Of a stretch of DNA of 64,000 nt, positions 43,026-50,867 are shown one piece after another. Under the pieces are notes generated by a model that saw only the letters and a list, made by a program, of their open reading frames with translations, had not been told where the DNA came from and did not search any database. Each line of letters begins with the position of its first letter. Position 1 is the stretch's first letter. The translations under genes and the position numbers were made by a program. The DNA comes from Sphingosinicella sp. (lineage in GTDB: Bacteria > Pseudomonadota > Alphaproteobacteria > Sphingomonadales > Sphingomonadaceae). The stretch is taken from NCBI GenBank assembly GCA_013816585.1, contig JACDEE010000005.1:62001-126000 (forward strand), written 5' to 3'.

Positions 43026-44200
43026 CGGCCAAATCCCTGGGCTGCGGGAGAGACCGTGGCCGACGCGCCGGCATTAACCTGTTTCACCTCCAACTGCCTT
43101 TCGGAAGTTCCGTCCTTCCTGAAGCGGATGGCGCCGTCGACACCGGTAAATCCGTCCGATTGCCTCAGCGCGCTTGCCGGAAAGGTCCTTCCGATCTTCC
43201 ATTCCTTGCCCGACAGCCTGACTGCCAACAGCACCGCATCATAGCCGAGGCTGGCAAGGCGATAGGGATTGGATTTGTAGCGCGCGCGATATCGGGTGCG
43301 AAGCTGATTGAAACGCGAGTCCGATGGGCTCGCAAACCACGCTCCGCGCAGGGCCGCTTGGCTGCCGAGGCCGGTTTCAGTGTTCCAAAGCTCGGTACCA
43401 AGGATTTTCGCCCTCGCCGACGCGCCGCGGCTTATCACCGGCGCGGCCTGCATGGCGATCCTTCCGCTGTCCGCAATCAGCACCGCGTCAAATCCGGATT
43501 GCGTGTTGAGGCGCCCGATCGCCGCATTCATCGACGCAGCGCTACGATCATAGCTTTGCATCGCCACCATCCGGCCGCCGGCCCCCTCGACCGAGGCGAT
43601 CAGGGCCTGACTAGCACGGCGGCCATACACACCGTCCGGAATGAGGCCGGCAAAGCGTTGCAGGCCCTGCGACCGGGCGTAGCCAACCACTCGCTCGATC
43701 GACTGGGCCGGGGTGAAACCCATGATGTAGACGCCGTTACCCGCGATGCCCTCATCGTTGGAGAAGGAGACAATTGGAACGTCCCGGCGCCGTGCGATCG
43801 GCGCGACGGCCTCGACATCTTCGGCAAGCAAGGGTCCAAGAATCAGCCCGTTGCCCTCGGCCAGCGCCTGGGTGGCTGCCGTGGCGGCGCCTTTCGCGGT
43901 GTCATACACCGTGATCCGTACCGCCTCGCCGCCCGTGTCGAGCAAAGCCAGGGTCGCCGCATTGGCGATCGATTGCCCCACGCCCGCATTGGCCCCGCTA
44001 AGCGGCACTAGAATTGCGACGCGGTTGCGCGTTTGATCGCCGGGCAGCGGAATAGGCCTCGTCTCTTCTTCGGGTATCGGATCCGGTCTTGGAACGGGCC
44101 GTTCGCCGCGCGGAACGCAGCCAGTCAGAACCAGAAAGGCGGCCGCCGCAAGCGTGATGAATGATCGCCGTGCTTGCGGGCAAGGGATTTGCTCTGCCAT
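43022..44200 (-). CDS. LpoA-like penicillin-binding protein activator / periplasmic-binding-fold lipoprotein
   Basis: The 392-residue protein has a lipoprotein signal with lipobox LTGC (Cys28) and a proline-rich linker (about 30-55). A type-1 periplasmic-binding fold follows, with VAILVPLSGANAGVGQSIANA and GPLLAEDVEAVAPIA. It resembles the C-terminal half of LpoA, the outer-membrane activator of PBP1a, and is often annotated as penicillin-binding protein activator. The N-terminal TPR half of E. coli LpoA is absent. It is divergent from rsmI with an 11-base gap; this gene pairing (often with yraN and gshB) is widely conserved. Confidence 0.85.
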   Translation of the reverse strand: MAEQIPCPQARRSFITLAAAAFLVLTGCVPRGERPVPRPDPIPEEETRPIPLPGDQTRNRVAILVPLSGANAGVGQSIANAATLALLDTGGEAVRITVYDTAKGAATAATQALAEGNGLILGPLLAEDVEAVAPIARRRDVPIVSFSNDEGIAGNGVYIMGFTPAQSIERVVGYARSQGLQRFAGLIPDGVYGRRASQALIASVEGAGGRMVAMQSYDRSAASMNAAIGRLNTQSGFDAVLIADSGRIAMQAAPVISRGASARAKILGTELWNTETGLGSQAALRGAWFASPSDSRFNQLRTRYRARYKSNPYRLASLGYDAVLLAVRLSGKEWKIGRTFPASALRQSDGFTGVDGAIRFRKDGTSERQLEVKQVNAGASATVSPAAQGFGR

Positions 44201-44211
44201 GACCTGTTCCT

Positions 44212-45042
44212 ATGTGCGAACGACTTGAGCCGGGCCTCTACATCGTGGCGACCCCGATCGGCAATCTCGCCGATCTGAGCCCCCATGCAGCAAGAATACT
44301 TTCCTTGGCCGATTTGGTTGCGGTCGAGGATAGCCGCGTTACTGCAAAATTGATGAACCACATCGGCGTGAAGCGGCCGATGACGCCCTATCACGATCAC
44401 AATGCCGACCGGGTCCGGCCCGATCTAATCGCGCAAATGGCGGAAAAGGCGATTGCCCTTGTGTCCGATGCTGGCACCCCACTCATTTCCGACCCCGGCT
44501 TCAAACTGGTCCGCGACGCGCGTGCCGCCGGCCGTTCGATCCATACGGTCGCGGGGCCGTGCGCGGCCATTGCCGCCCTGACCCTTGCCGGGCTTCCGAC
44601 CGACCGCTTTTTCTTCATGGGCTTCCTGCCGCCCAAGACCGCCGCGCGCGCCACGGCCATTGCCGAGGTGGCGACCCTCACGGCGACCCTCATCTTCTAT
44701 GAAAGCGGGCCGCGCCTGGGCGCCGCGCTTGCCGCCTTGCATAAAGGCCTAGGAGATCGCGAAGGGGCTGTGGCACGCGAAATCAGCAAGAAATTCGAGG
44801 AGACCGTGACCGGCACGCTTGGTGAGCTTGCAGCCCGCTATGCCGAGGCCCCGCCCAAGGGCGAGATCGTAATCGTCGTAGGGCCTCCCGGCGAGGCGGA
44901 ACCGGCAGGCGAGGACCAGATAGACGACGCACTACGCGAAGCCATGACCCGTCTCTCCGCCTCCCGCGCCGCTGCCGAAGTCGCCGAAACCCTGGGGCTG
45001 CGGCGGCGCGATGTCTATGAACGAGCTTTGGCCCTCAAATGA
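44212..45042 (+). CDS. rsmI: 16S rRNA (cytidine(1402)-2'-O)-methyltransferase
   Basis: Methylates the 2'-O of C1402 in 16S rRNA. The 276 residues have the tetrapyrrole-methylase fold with ATPIGNLADLSPHAARIL at the N-terminus, LVAVEDSRVTAKLM, SDAGTPLISDPG for SAM binding, and GFLPPKTAAR. The C-terminal helical segment ends near RRDVYERALALK. Its stop overlaps the yraN start. Confidence 0.96.
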   Translation: MCERLEPGLYIVATPIGNLADLSPHAARILSLADLVAVEDSRVTAKLMNHIGVKRPMTPYHDHNADRVRPDLIAQMAEKAIALVSDAGTPLISDPGFKLVRDARAAGRSIHTVAGPCAAIAALTLAGLPTDRFFFMGFLPPKTAARATAIAEVATLTATLIFYESGPRLGAALAALHKGLGDREGAVAREISKKFEETVTGTLGELAARYAEAPPKGEIVIVVGPPGEAEPAGEDQIDDALREAMTRLSASRAAAEVAETLGLRRRDVYERALALK

Positions 45043-45389
45043 GCCGGCAGCGGGCGGAGCAGAAGGGCCGCCGCGCGGAAGCCTTCGCGGCGCTCTGGCT
45101 GCAGTTGAAAGGTTGGCGGATCATCGGGCGACGCGTTCGAACTCCGGTCGGCGAAGTCGATCTGATTGCGAGGCGAGGCAGAATTGTTGCCTTTGTGGAG
45201 GTCAAGGCGCGCGCGACGGCTCGGGATGGGGATTTGGCGCTCGATGCTTATCGGCTCCGACGTGTCGCGGCGGCGGCCGAAGCATTGGCATCGCGTTACA
45301 CCAAAGCGGGCGATGATATCCGAATCGACGCGATCTTCGTCATTTCGCGCCGCCTGCCCCACCACCTGGCCAATGTCTGGATCGGATAA
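45039..45389 (+). CDS. yraN: YraN-family (UPF0102) endonuclease-fold protein
   Basis: The 116 residues show the UPF0102 pattern: RAEAFAALWLQLKGWRII, TPVGEVDLIARRGRIVAFVEVKAR and RRVAAAAEALA. The GEVDLI...VEVK residues form a PD-(D/E)xK-like site. The function is unproven; a Holliday-junction-resolvase-like fold is known for the family. It is co-transcribed with rsmI and followed by a probable terminator. Confidence 0.92.
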   Translation: MSRQRAEQKGRRAEAFAALWLQLKGWRIIGRRVRTPVGEVDLIARRGRIVAFVEVKARATARDGDLALDAYRLRRVAAAAEALASRYTKAGDDIRIDAIFVISRRLPHHLANVWIG

Positions 45390-45392
45390 GAA

Positions 45393-45430
45393 AAGGGCGC
45401 CGATCTTTCGACCGGAGCCCTTCCTTTTAA
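45393..45430 (+). terminator. Intrinsic terminator after yraN
   Basis: AAGGGC (45393-45398) pairs with GCCCTT (45417-45422), with a partial inner CCG/CGG pairing, followed by TTCCTTTT. It lies four bases after the yraN stop. Confidence 0.65.
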
Positions 45431-45445
45431 ATCTGCGCTAGAACT

Positions 45446-45748
45446 TTAGCGGCACTTGCTGACTACATTGCGCTGAACGTGCCGTCCGACGAGCGCTCCG
45501 ACAGCGGCGCCAAGAATGGTACCGGTTGCGCGGCTGCCGCGCGTATCGATCGCGCGCCCGGCTAGGGCGCCGGCGCCGGCGCCTACGATCAGCCCGACCG
45601 TGCCGTTTGATTTCTTGCAATAGATGCGGCCGTCGCTGCCGCGCCACGTCTTGCCCTGATAGGTGCCGTAGGACTGGGCTACAGCCGCCGTCGGCATCGC
45701 AGGGACGGTAAGGGTAAGGGCCGAAACGGCCAGAACGAGCTTACGCAT
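45446..45748 (-). CDS. Small exported glycine-zipper (2TM) protein
   Basis: The 100-residue protein has a signal peptide ending near AVAQ (about 24). The mature part begins with a tyrosine/tryptophan-rich segment containing WRGSDGRIYCKKSNGT. A glycine-zipper region follows (GLIVGAGAGALAGRAID and TILGAAVGALVGR) and the end is CR. Such proteins insert in or associate with the outer membrane or periplasm; the specific role is unknown. A clear AAAGGAG site precedes the ATG. It converges with yraN and is divergent from gshB across a 219-base gap in which no gene is seen. Confidence 0.78.
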   Translation of the reverse strand: MRKLVLAVSALTLTVPAMPTAAVAQSYGTYQGKTWRGSDGRIYCKKSNGTVGLIVGAGAGALAGRAIDTRGSRATGTILGAAVGALVGRHVQRNVVSKCR

Positions 45749-45967
45749 GGGATACTCCTTTTAAACACTGTCCGGCCGCGGCGACTCAACGCTACTAGCC
45801 GCTGCCGTCCCATCCCTTTGACCACAGCCGGCTTGATCGTTCGCTGAACCAGCCTGTCAGGGGAGGTTCAGCAGGAAATGGACCCACGGGCATGGCGGAG
45901 TGGCGCCGCTAGTGACAGGAGCCGGCCTCTCCCCTAATCGCCTTTTCACCGGTCGTTGGAGAACAGC

Positions 45968-46912
45968 ATGAGCCTGCGCGTAGCCGTCCAGATGGATCCG
46001 ATGGAAGGGATCAACATCGCCGGCGATTCCACTTTCGCGATCATGCTCGGCGCCCAGAGACGCGGGCACCAACTCTACCACTATCTCGCGCCGCATCTGA
46101 GCTATTCGGAAGGGCGGGTGAGCGCCCGTGTCCGGCCCCTGGAAGTACGCGGCCAGGCAGGCGACCATTTCACGTACGGCGAGTGGGAAAATCTCGATCT
46201 GGAAGAGGATGTGGACGTCGTCCTGATGCGGCAGGACCCGCCGTTCGACCTGAGCTACATCACGGCTACTCATTTGCTCGAACGAGTCCAGAAAAGCACC
46301 CTGGTAGTGAATGACCCTGCGTCGGTCCGGAATGCTCCCGAAAAATTGTTCGTGCTCGATTATGCGGAGTTCATGCCTCCCACCCTGATCACCCGGTCGC
46401 TGGAGGAAACGCGCGAATTCCAGACACGCCACGGAGAGATCGTGGTAAAGCCGCTTTACGGCAATGCCGGTACCGCGGTGTTCTTCGTCGGCAAGGACGA
46501 CCGCAACCTCGCCGCGCTCAGCGAATTGTTCAGCCATGTCTGGGTCGAGCCGTTCATGGTCCAGGCGTTCCTGCCCGACGTGGCCGCCGGCGACAAACGG
46601 ATCGTGCTGGTGGATGGAAAGGTCACCGGCGCGATCAATCGTTTGCCCAAGGACGGCGAAATACGGTCCAACCTTGCCGCGGGCGGCCGCGCCGAGGCGA
46701 CCGAACTTACGAAGCGCGAGCGCGAGATTTGCGATGCGCTCGGGCCGGAACTCGCCCTCCGTGGTCTATTGTTCGTCGGCATCGACGTGATCGGCGGCCA
46801 CCTGACCGAAATCAACGTTACTTCACCCACTGGCATCGTGGCGATCGACCGTTTCAACGGCACCGACACTCCGGCGATCATCTGGGATGCAATCGAGGCG
46901 AAGCTGTCCTGA
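45968..46912 (+). CDS. gshB: Glutathione synthetase
   Basis: ATP-grasp enzyme that joins glutamylcysteine and glycine. The 314 residues start at the ATG at 45968 after GGAGAA. Features are VAVQMDPMEGINIAGDSTFA, LMRQDPPFDLSYI, IVVKPLYGNAGTAVFFV (ATP-binding lysine) and the metal-binding end GIDVIGGHLTEINVTSPTG. It is followed two bases later by the DedA gene. Confidence 0.96.
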   Translation: MSLRVAVQMDPMEGINIAGDSTFAIMLGAQRRGHQLYHYLAPHLSYSEGRVSARVRPLEVRGQAGDHFTYGEWENLDLEEDVDVVLMRQDPPFDLSYITATHLLERVQKSTLVVNDPASVRNAPEKLFVLDYAEFMPPTLITRSLEETREFQTRHGEIVVKPLYGNAGTAVFFVGKDDRNLAALSELFSHVWVEPFMVQAFLPDVAAGDKRIVLVDGKVTGAINRLPKDGEIRSNLAAGGRAEATELTKREREICDALGPELALRGLLFVGIDVIGGHLTEINVTSPTGIVAIDRFNGTDTPAIIWDAIEAKLS

Positions 46913-46913
46913 C

Positions 46914-47513
46914 ATGACCGAATGGATTACCAATCTGATCGAGCAGTCGGGCTATCTCGGCGTCGCCTTCCTGATGTTCCTCGAAACGGTCTTTCCGCCG
47001 ATCCCGTCGGAAGTGATCATGACCTTGGCGGGGCTGGAGGCACAAAGGGGAAGCATGACGCTTCCCGGCGTGATCGCCGCCGGGACCTGCGGCGCGATGC
47101 TGGGCAATTTCTTCTGGTATCTGCTCGCCCGTGCGCTGGGTATCGAACGCTTCAAGCCGTTCATAAAGCGCTGGGGGCGCTGGCTCACCATAACCTGGCG
47201 CGATGTCGAGAAATCCGACCGCTGGTTCGAGCGGCACGGCATCTGGTTCGTCCTGATCGGCCGCATGTTGCCGACTGTACGCTCCCTCGTTTCGGTCCCT
47301 GCCGGCCTGCTCCACATGCGGATCAAGCGTTTCCTCATCGCATCCACCATAGGCACTGCCGGATGGACCGCGGCGCTGGCCCTCGCAGGCTGGGAGCTTG
47401 GAACTCAATATAAGGATGTGGACCAATATCTCGGGCCGCTGTCGATCGGGATATTGATAGCCTTGCTGGCTTATTATATTTTTCGCGTGGTCCACTGGAA
47501 TATCGAACATTAA
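46914..47513 (+). CDS. DedA-family membrane protein
   Basis: Integral membrane protein of the DedA superfamily; several members have been shown to flip undecaprenyl phosphate or phospholipids. The 199 residues contain the re-entrant motif FLETVFPPIPSEVIM, the F/GRxxxxxR segment in IGRMLPTVRSLVSVPAG, and four or five membrane helices. The ATG at 46914 overlaps no upstream gene and follows gshB closely. Its end overlaps the convergent xerC stop by four bases. Confidence 0.92.
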   Translation: MTEWITNLIEQSGYLGVAFLMFLETVFPPIPSEVIMTLAGLEAQRGSMTLPGVIAAGTCGAMLGNFFWYLLARALGIERFKPFIKRWGRWLTITWRDVEKSDRWFERHGIWFVLIGRMLPTVRSLVSVPAGLLHMRIKRFLIASTIGTAGWTAALALAGWELGTQYKDVDQYLGPLSIGILIALLAYYIFRVVHWNIEH

Positions 47514-48445
47514 GCGCGGGGGTGGGCGTTCCTGTAAACGTCCATCAAATGCGCGGCGTCGACCGAAGTGTAGATTTGCGTGGAAGACAGGCTGGCATGG
47601 CCAAGCAATTCCTGCAGCGACCGAAGATCTGCGCCGCGCCCTAGCAAATGGGTAGCGAAACTGTGCCGCAGCGCATGTGGTGTCGCCCGTTCGTCGAGCC
47701 CCAGGGTGCGCCGCGCGTTGCGGACGGCGCGGCGGACGATCTCTCCTTTCAACGGACCTCCACGAGCGCCGCGGAAAATCGGCTCGTCGCGGCCGACGGG
47801 ATAGGGGCAAAGGGCGATATAAGCCTGGATGGCCTCCGCCACCGGGGCCAGCAATGGCACGATCCGGGTCTTGTTGCGCTTGCCGGTAACGCTCAGAACT
47901 TCACCCAGCGGTAATATGCTTCCGGTCAGCCCCAGAGCCTCGGCAACGCGGAGCCCGCATCCGTAAAGCAGCAGCAGAACCGCATAATCACGGGCGGCGA
48001 TCCATTCCTGCGATCCGTTTTCGGCAACCTCATCCGCAAGCGAAATCACGTCATCCGGCGACACGGGACGTGGCACGCCACGCGGCCGCTTGGGGCCCTT
48101 GAGCCGCGGAAGCGCGCTGGTATTTCCGCTCTCCGACGCGGCGAAGCCCAGGAACCCCCGAACCGCCGAAAGTTCGCGGGCCGCCGAAACATTGACGAGG
48201 CCCTCGGCTCGACGGCTGGTCAGGAAGGCGCGAAGATCTGTCGCCTGGAGTCCAGCCAAAACCTCCCCGGTCACTTCCTCTCCCTTATGGGCACCAAGAA
48301 ATTCGATCAGGCGGTGCGCGGTCGCGGCATAGGCCCGAACCGTATGTTCGGAACGGCGGCGGTCACGGATGAGATGGTCTTGCCAACGCATCGCAATGGC
48401 GCTCGCGGGATGTGCCCCAGGCCCGTTGTTCGGATTATCAGCCAC
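47510..48445 (-). CDS. xerC: Tyrosine recombinase XerC
   Basis: Resolves chromosome dimers at dif with XerD. The 311 residues have an N-terminal SAM-like core-binding domain and a catalytic domain with Arg166, Lys189, His257-Ala-Leu-Arg260, His283 and Tyr292, the full catalytic set. The start is a GTG that overlaps the DUF484 gene by eight bases; an ATG at codon 19 is a possible alternative. The DUF484-xerC order is conserved and supports XerC rather than an integron or phage integrase. Confidence 0.93.
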   Translation of the reverse strand: MADNPNNGPGAHPASAIAMRWQDHLIRDRRRSEHTVRAYAATAHRLIEFLGAHKGEEVTGEVLAGLQATDLRAFLTSRRAEGLVNVSAARELSAVRGFLGFAASESGNTSALPRLKGPKRPRGVPRPVSPDDVISLADEVAENGSQEWIAARDYAVLLLLYGCGLRVAEALGLTGSILPLGEVLSVTGKRNKTRIVPLLAPVAEAIQAYIALCPYPVGRDEPIFRGARGGPLKGEIVRRAVRNARRTLGLDERATPHALRHSFATHLLGRGADLRSLQELLGHASLSSTQIYTSVDAAHLMDVYRNAHPRA

Positions 48446-49004
48446 CGGGTATTAGCCAGCGCCCCATGCAGCGCGTCAGCACGCGTCCCAGAAACACCAG
48501 CAATTCGGATCCATGGCGGGTCTCGAACCCCTGCACTTCACGCTGACCCAAAGCGAGCAGGCCGGACGGGAGCGGCGGCGCGCTTTCGAGCCGGACCAAA
48601 GCCTCGGCACGGATCAGGTCGCAGGCCGGGCCGAACAGGGGATGGCCGCGTTCGACGCCGCGCAGCACGACGCCGTCAAATTGCGCGATTGATTTCTGAA
48701 TGACCCGGGGATCGACGAACTGAAGCCCGGAAGCATCGGCACGCATGCCGGTTTCGCCGGCAAACAAGGCGACCGCCACCGAATCCAGTCCCAATATTTG
48801 CGGCCATTCCTGGGTCACGATGTGGATCAGATGGTCGAAGCCCTCGGCCTCGACCGCGGCCAGCACTGCCTCATGGATCGAATGGACCGCGCCCGAATGG
48901 CCGCGCGCGAATGCGATCAGGTCCTGATTGGCCTCCTCGGCCGCCGCAACGCGAGCGCGAAGGTTCGCCAGCGCATGATCCTCAAAGCTGATTACCCTAC
49001 CCAT
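48438..49004 (-). CDS. DUF484 (GAF-like) protein
   Basis: The 188-residue cytoplasmic protein belongs to the DUF484 family. An N-terminal coiled coil (about 5-45, with LRARVAAAEEANQDLIAFA) is followed by a GAF-like domain ending with GLLALGQREVQGFETRHGSELLVFLGRVL. It is commonly encoded directly before xerC and has no established function. It overlaps xerC by eight bases. Confidence 0.87.
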   Translation of the reverse strand: MGRVISFEDHALANLRARVAAAEEANQDLIAFARGHSGAVHSIHEAVLAAVEAEGFDHLIHIVTQEWPQILGLDSVAVALFAGETGMRADASGLQFVDPRVIQKSIAQFDGVVLRGVERGHPLFGPACDLIRAEALVRLESAPPLPSGLLALGQREVQGFETRHGSELLVFLGRVLTRCMGRWLIPGG

Positions 49005-49061
49005 TAGGGCAGTTTAAACGCGATATGGTTAATATGCGATGGCCAAGTGAATGCCGATTGA

Positions 49062-49715
49062 TCAGGCGATTTTCTGGCCCGTTTTCTGCCAATCGGCGAG
49101 GAAACCCTCCAGCCCGCGGTCGGTCAGCGGATGCTTGAAAAGCTGGCGGATCACGGCCGGCGGCGCGGTCATCACATCGGCGCCGATCAGCGCGGATTGA
49201 AGGACATGGATGGGATGACGGACGCTCGCGACCAGTATCTCGGTCTTGAAATCATAATTGTCGTAGATGGTCCGGATTTCCTCGATGATCTGCATTCCGT
49301 CGAAACCGATATCATCGTGCCTGCCGACGAAGGGCGAAATGAAACTCGCGCCGGCCTTGGCGGCCAAAAGCGCCTGATTGGCTGTAAAGCACAAGGTGAC
49401 ATTCACCATCGTTCCGTCTTCGGTCAATTTCTTGCAGGTCTTGAGCCCGTCGATCGTGAGAGGCACCTTCACCGCAATGTTGCTGGCGATCTTCCGGAGT
49501 ATGTCGGCCTCGCGCATCATCTCGTCATGCGCGGTCGCCACCACTTCGGCCGAAACCGGGCCCGGCACGATCTTGCAAATCTCGGCCACCACTTCGAAGA
49601 AATCGCGCCCCGACTTATGGATTAGCGAAGGATTGGTGGTGACCCCATCAAGCAGGCCTGTTTCGGCGAGCTCCCGGATGTCATCGATGTCGGCGGTGTC
49701 GACGAAAAATTTCAC
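49062..49715 (-). CDS. fsa: Transaldolase / fructose-6-phosphate aldolase family (TalC/FSA type)
   Basis: The 217-residue protein is of the short transaldolase class. It contains [24 protein letters not shown], the Schiff-base lysine in NIAVKVPLT (about 86), and [11 protein letters not shown]. Whether it acts as transaldolase or as aldolase cannot be fixed from sequence. A GTG start is preceded by AAGGA seven bases upstream. It stands in the priA neighbourhood, as in many sphingomonads. Confidence 0.93.
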   Translation of the reverse strand: MKFFVDTADIDDIRELAETGLLDGVTTNPSLIHKSGRDFFEVVAEICKIVPGPVSAEVVATAHDEMMREADILRKIASNIAVKVPLTIDGLKTCKKLTEDGTMVNVTLCFTANQALLAAKAGASFISPFVGRHDDIGFDGMQIIEEIRTIYDNYDFKTEILVASVRHPIHVLQSALIGADVMTAPPAVIRQLFKHPLTDRGLEGFLADWQKTGQKIA

Positions 49716-49756
49716 TTCTGGTCCTTCGATTCGGTGCGAGTCGAAGCCCGTATAGC

Positions 49757-50446
49757 TTAGCCGAGAACGCCGAACACTCCCGTCAGGACCGGATCATTGG
49801 CGGAGGAAGGATTGGCGCGGATCGAGGCCTCCTCGCGCCCGATCGCGTTCCAGATGCCGCGCGCGGTCTTCTGCGTGACGTCCTGCTGAAGACCCGAAAA
49901 ATTGATGCCCGTGGCCGCGCCGAGCGCCCGGCTGATTATTCCGCTGTCCAACGCCCTAAGCGCGTTGCCCACGCCCGGGAACAGGGCACTGACGATTCTG
50001 TCTCCGATGCTTTGCTCCAGATAGGCCGTCGCGGCGGTTTGCCCACCGCGCACGATGGAAACCGCGTCGGTGATCGTCATGTTCCGGATCGAATCATAGA
50101 CGATCGGCGCCGCATTCTCCGCGGCCTGGGCGGCCGCCTTGTTGACCAGATGGAGCAACTGATTCTGCACGCTGCTGGTGCGGAGCAAGGCCGACAGGAT
50201 TGAGGCCGCGCCGCTTCCACCCAACTGCGGGGGGAGCGTCACTCGCGCCAAATCATCCTGGAAGAAGCCTTCATCCTGAAGCAGATTGGCGAAGGCGCGT
50301 TGCGATGAAATCGTCAGCAGCCGTCTGATGGCATCTTCGAAACCGAAGCCGCCTAAATCGCCCAGCGTGGAACAGCCCGGCAATGCCAGGAGAGGAAGGA
50401 TGCAGCCGCCGCCCAACAGAGCCCGTCGCGAAATCATGGCGTTCAT
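49757..50446 (-). CDS. DUF4197 exported protein
   Basis: The 229 residues start at the ATG at 50446 with GAGGA upstream; a second ATG lies three codons later. A twin-arginine-like lipoprotein signal (SRRALLGGG...LPGC) is followed by the DUF4197 pattern: [17 protein letters not shown], a [13 protein letters not shown] segment and [23 protein letters not shown] at the end. The family is periplasmic and of unknown function. Frame upstream of 50446 is not family-like. Confidence 0.85.
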   Translation of the reverse strand: MNAMISRRALLGGGCILPLLALPGCSTLGDLGGFGFEDAIRRLLTISSQRAFANLLQDEGFFQDDLARVTLPPQLGGSGAASILSALLRTSSVQNQLLHLVNKAAAQAAENAAPIVYDSIRNMTITDAVSIVRGGQTAATAYLEQSIGDRIVSALFPGVGNALRALDSGIISRALGAATGINFSGLQQDVTQKTARGIWNAIGREEASIRANPSSANDPVLTGVFGVLG

Positions 50447-50505
50447 TCGATCATCCTCGTTCCAACTGGAGGTGAAAGACGCAACGCCGCTGGAACGACA
50501 AGAGT

Positions 50506-50817
50506 TCAACTCGCCAGGCCGCCTTCCGCGTCGAAATGAGTAACGTGCGGTTCCTTCTCCAGCAGGAAGTCGGCGTCGAAATCATAATATTTGGCCAGGG
50601 CGATGTTCTCACCCGCGAAGGCGCGGATCGACCGCTCGCCCTCCCACAAGGTGAACATTTCTACATGGATGATGTCGCCCTCCTGCCGGTGGAGGCACCA
50701 GGCGCCCCGATTGCCCTCCGTCGATCCATAATCGGGCAGCGCCACCTCGCGCATCAGCCTCAGATATTCTTCCGATTTCGAGCTTGGTACCCTTCCATGC
50801 CACCGTCGTGCGATCAT
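50506..50817 (-). CDS. ABM-like ferredoxin-fold protein
   Basis: The 103-residue protein has an antibiotic-biosynthesis-monooxygenase-like (dimeric alpha/beta barrel) pattern: IARRWHGRVPSSKSEEYLRLM, LHRQEGDIIHVEMFTLWEG and a C-terminal YYDFDADFLLEKEPHVTHF. The function is unknown. A GGAGG site precedes the ATG by about six bases. It is divergent from priA across a 50-base gap. Confidence 0.78.
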   Translation of the reverse strand: MIARRWHGRVPSSKSEEYLRLMREVALPDYGSTEGNRGAWCLHRQEGDIIHVEMFTLWEGERSIRAFAGENIALAKYYDFDADFLLEKEPHVTHFDAEGGLAS

Positions 50818-50867
50818 CTTCCGCCTCCCTACTTTCCGATCCGCAGCAAATACCGATATGAGAATGA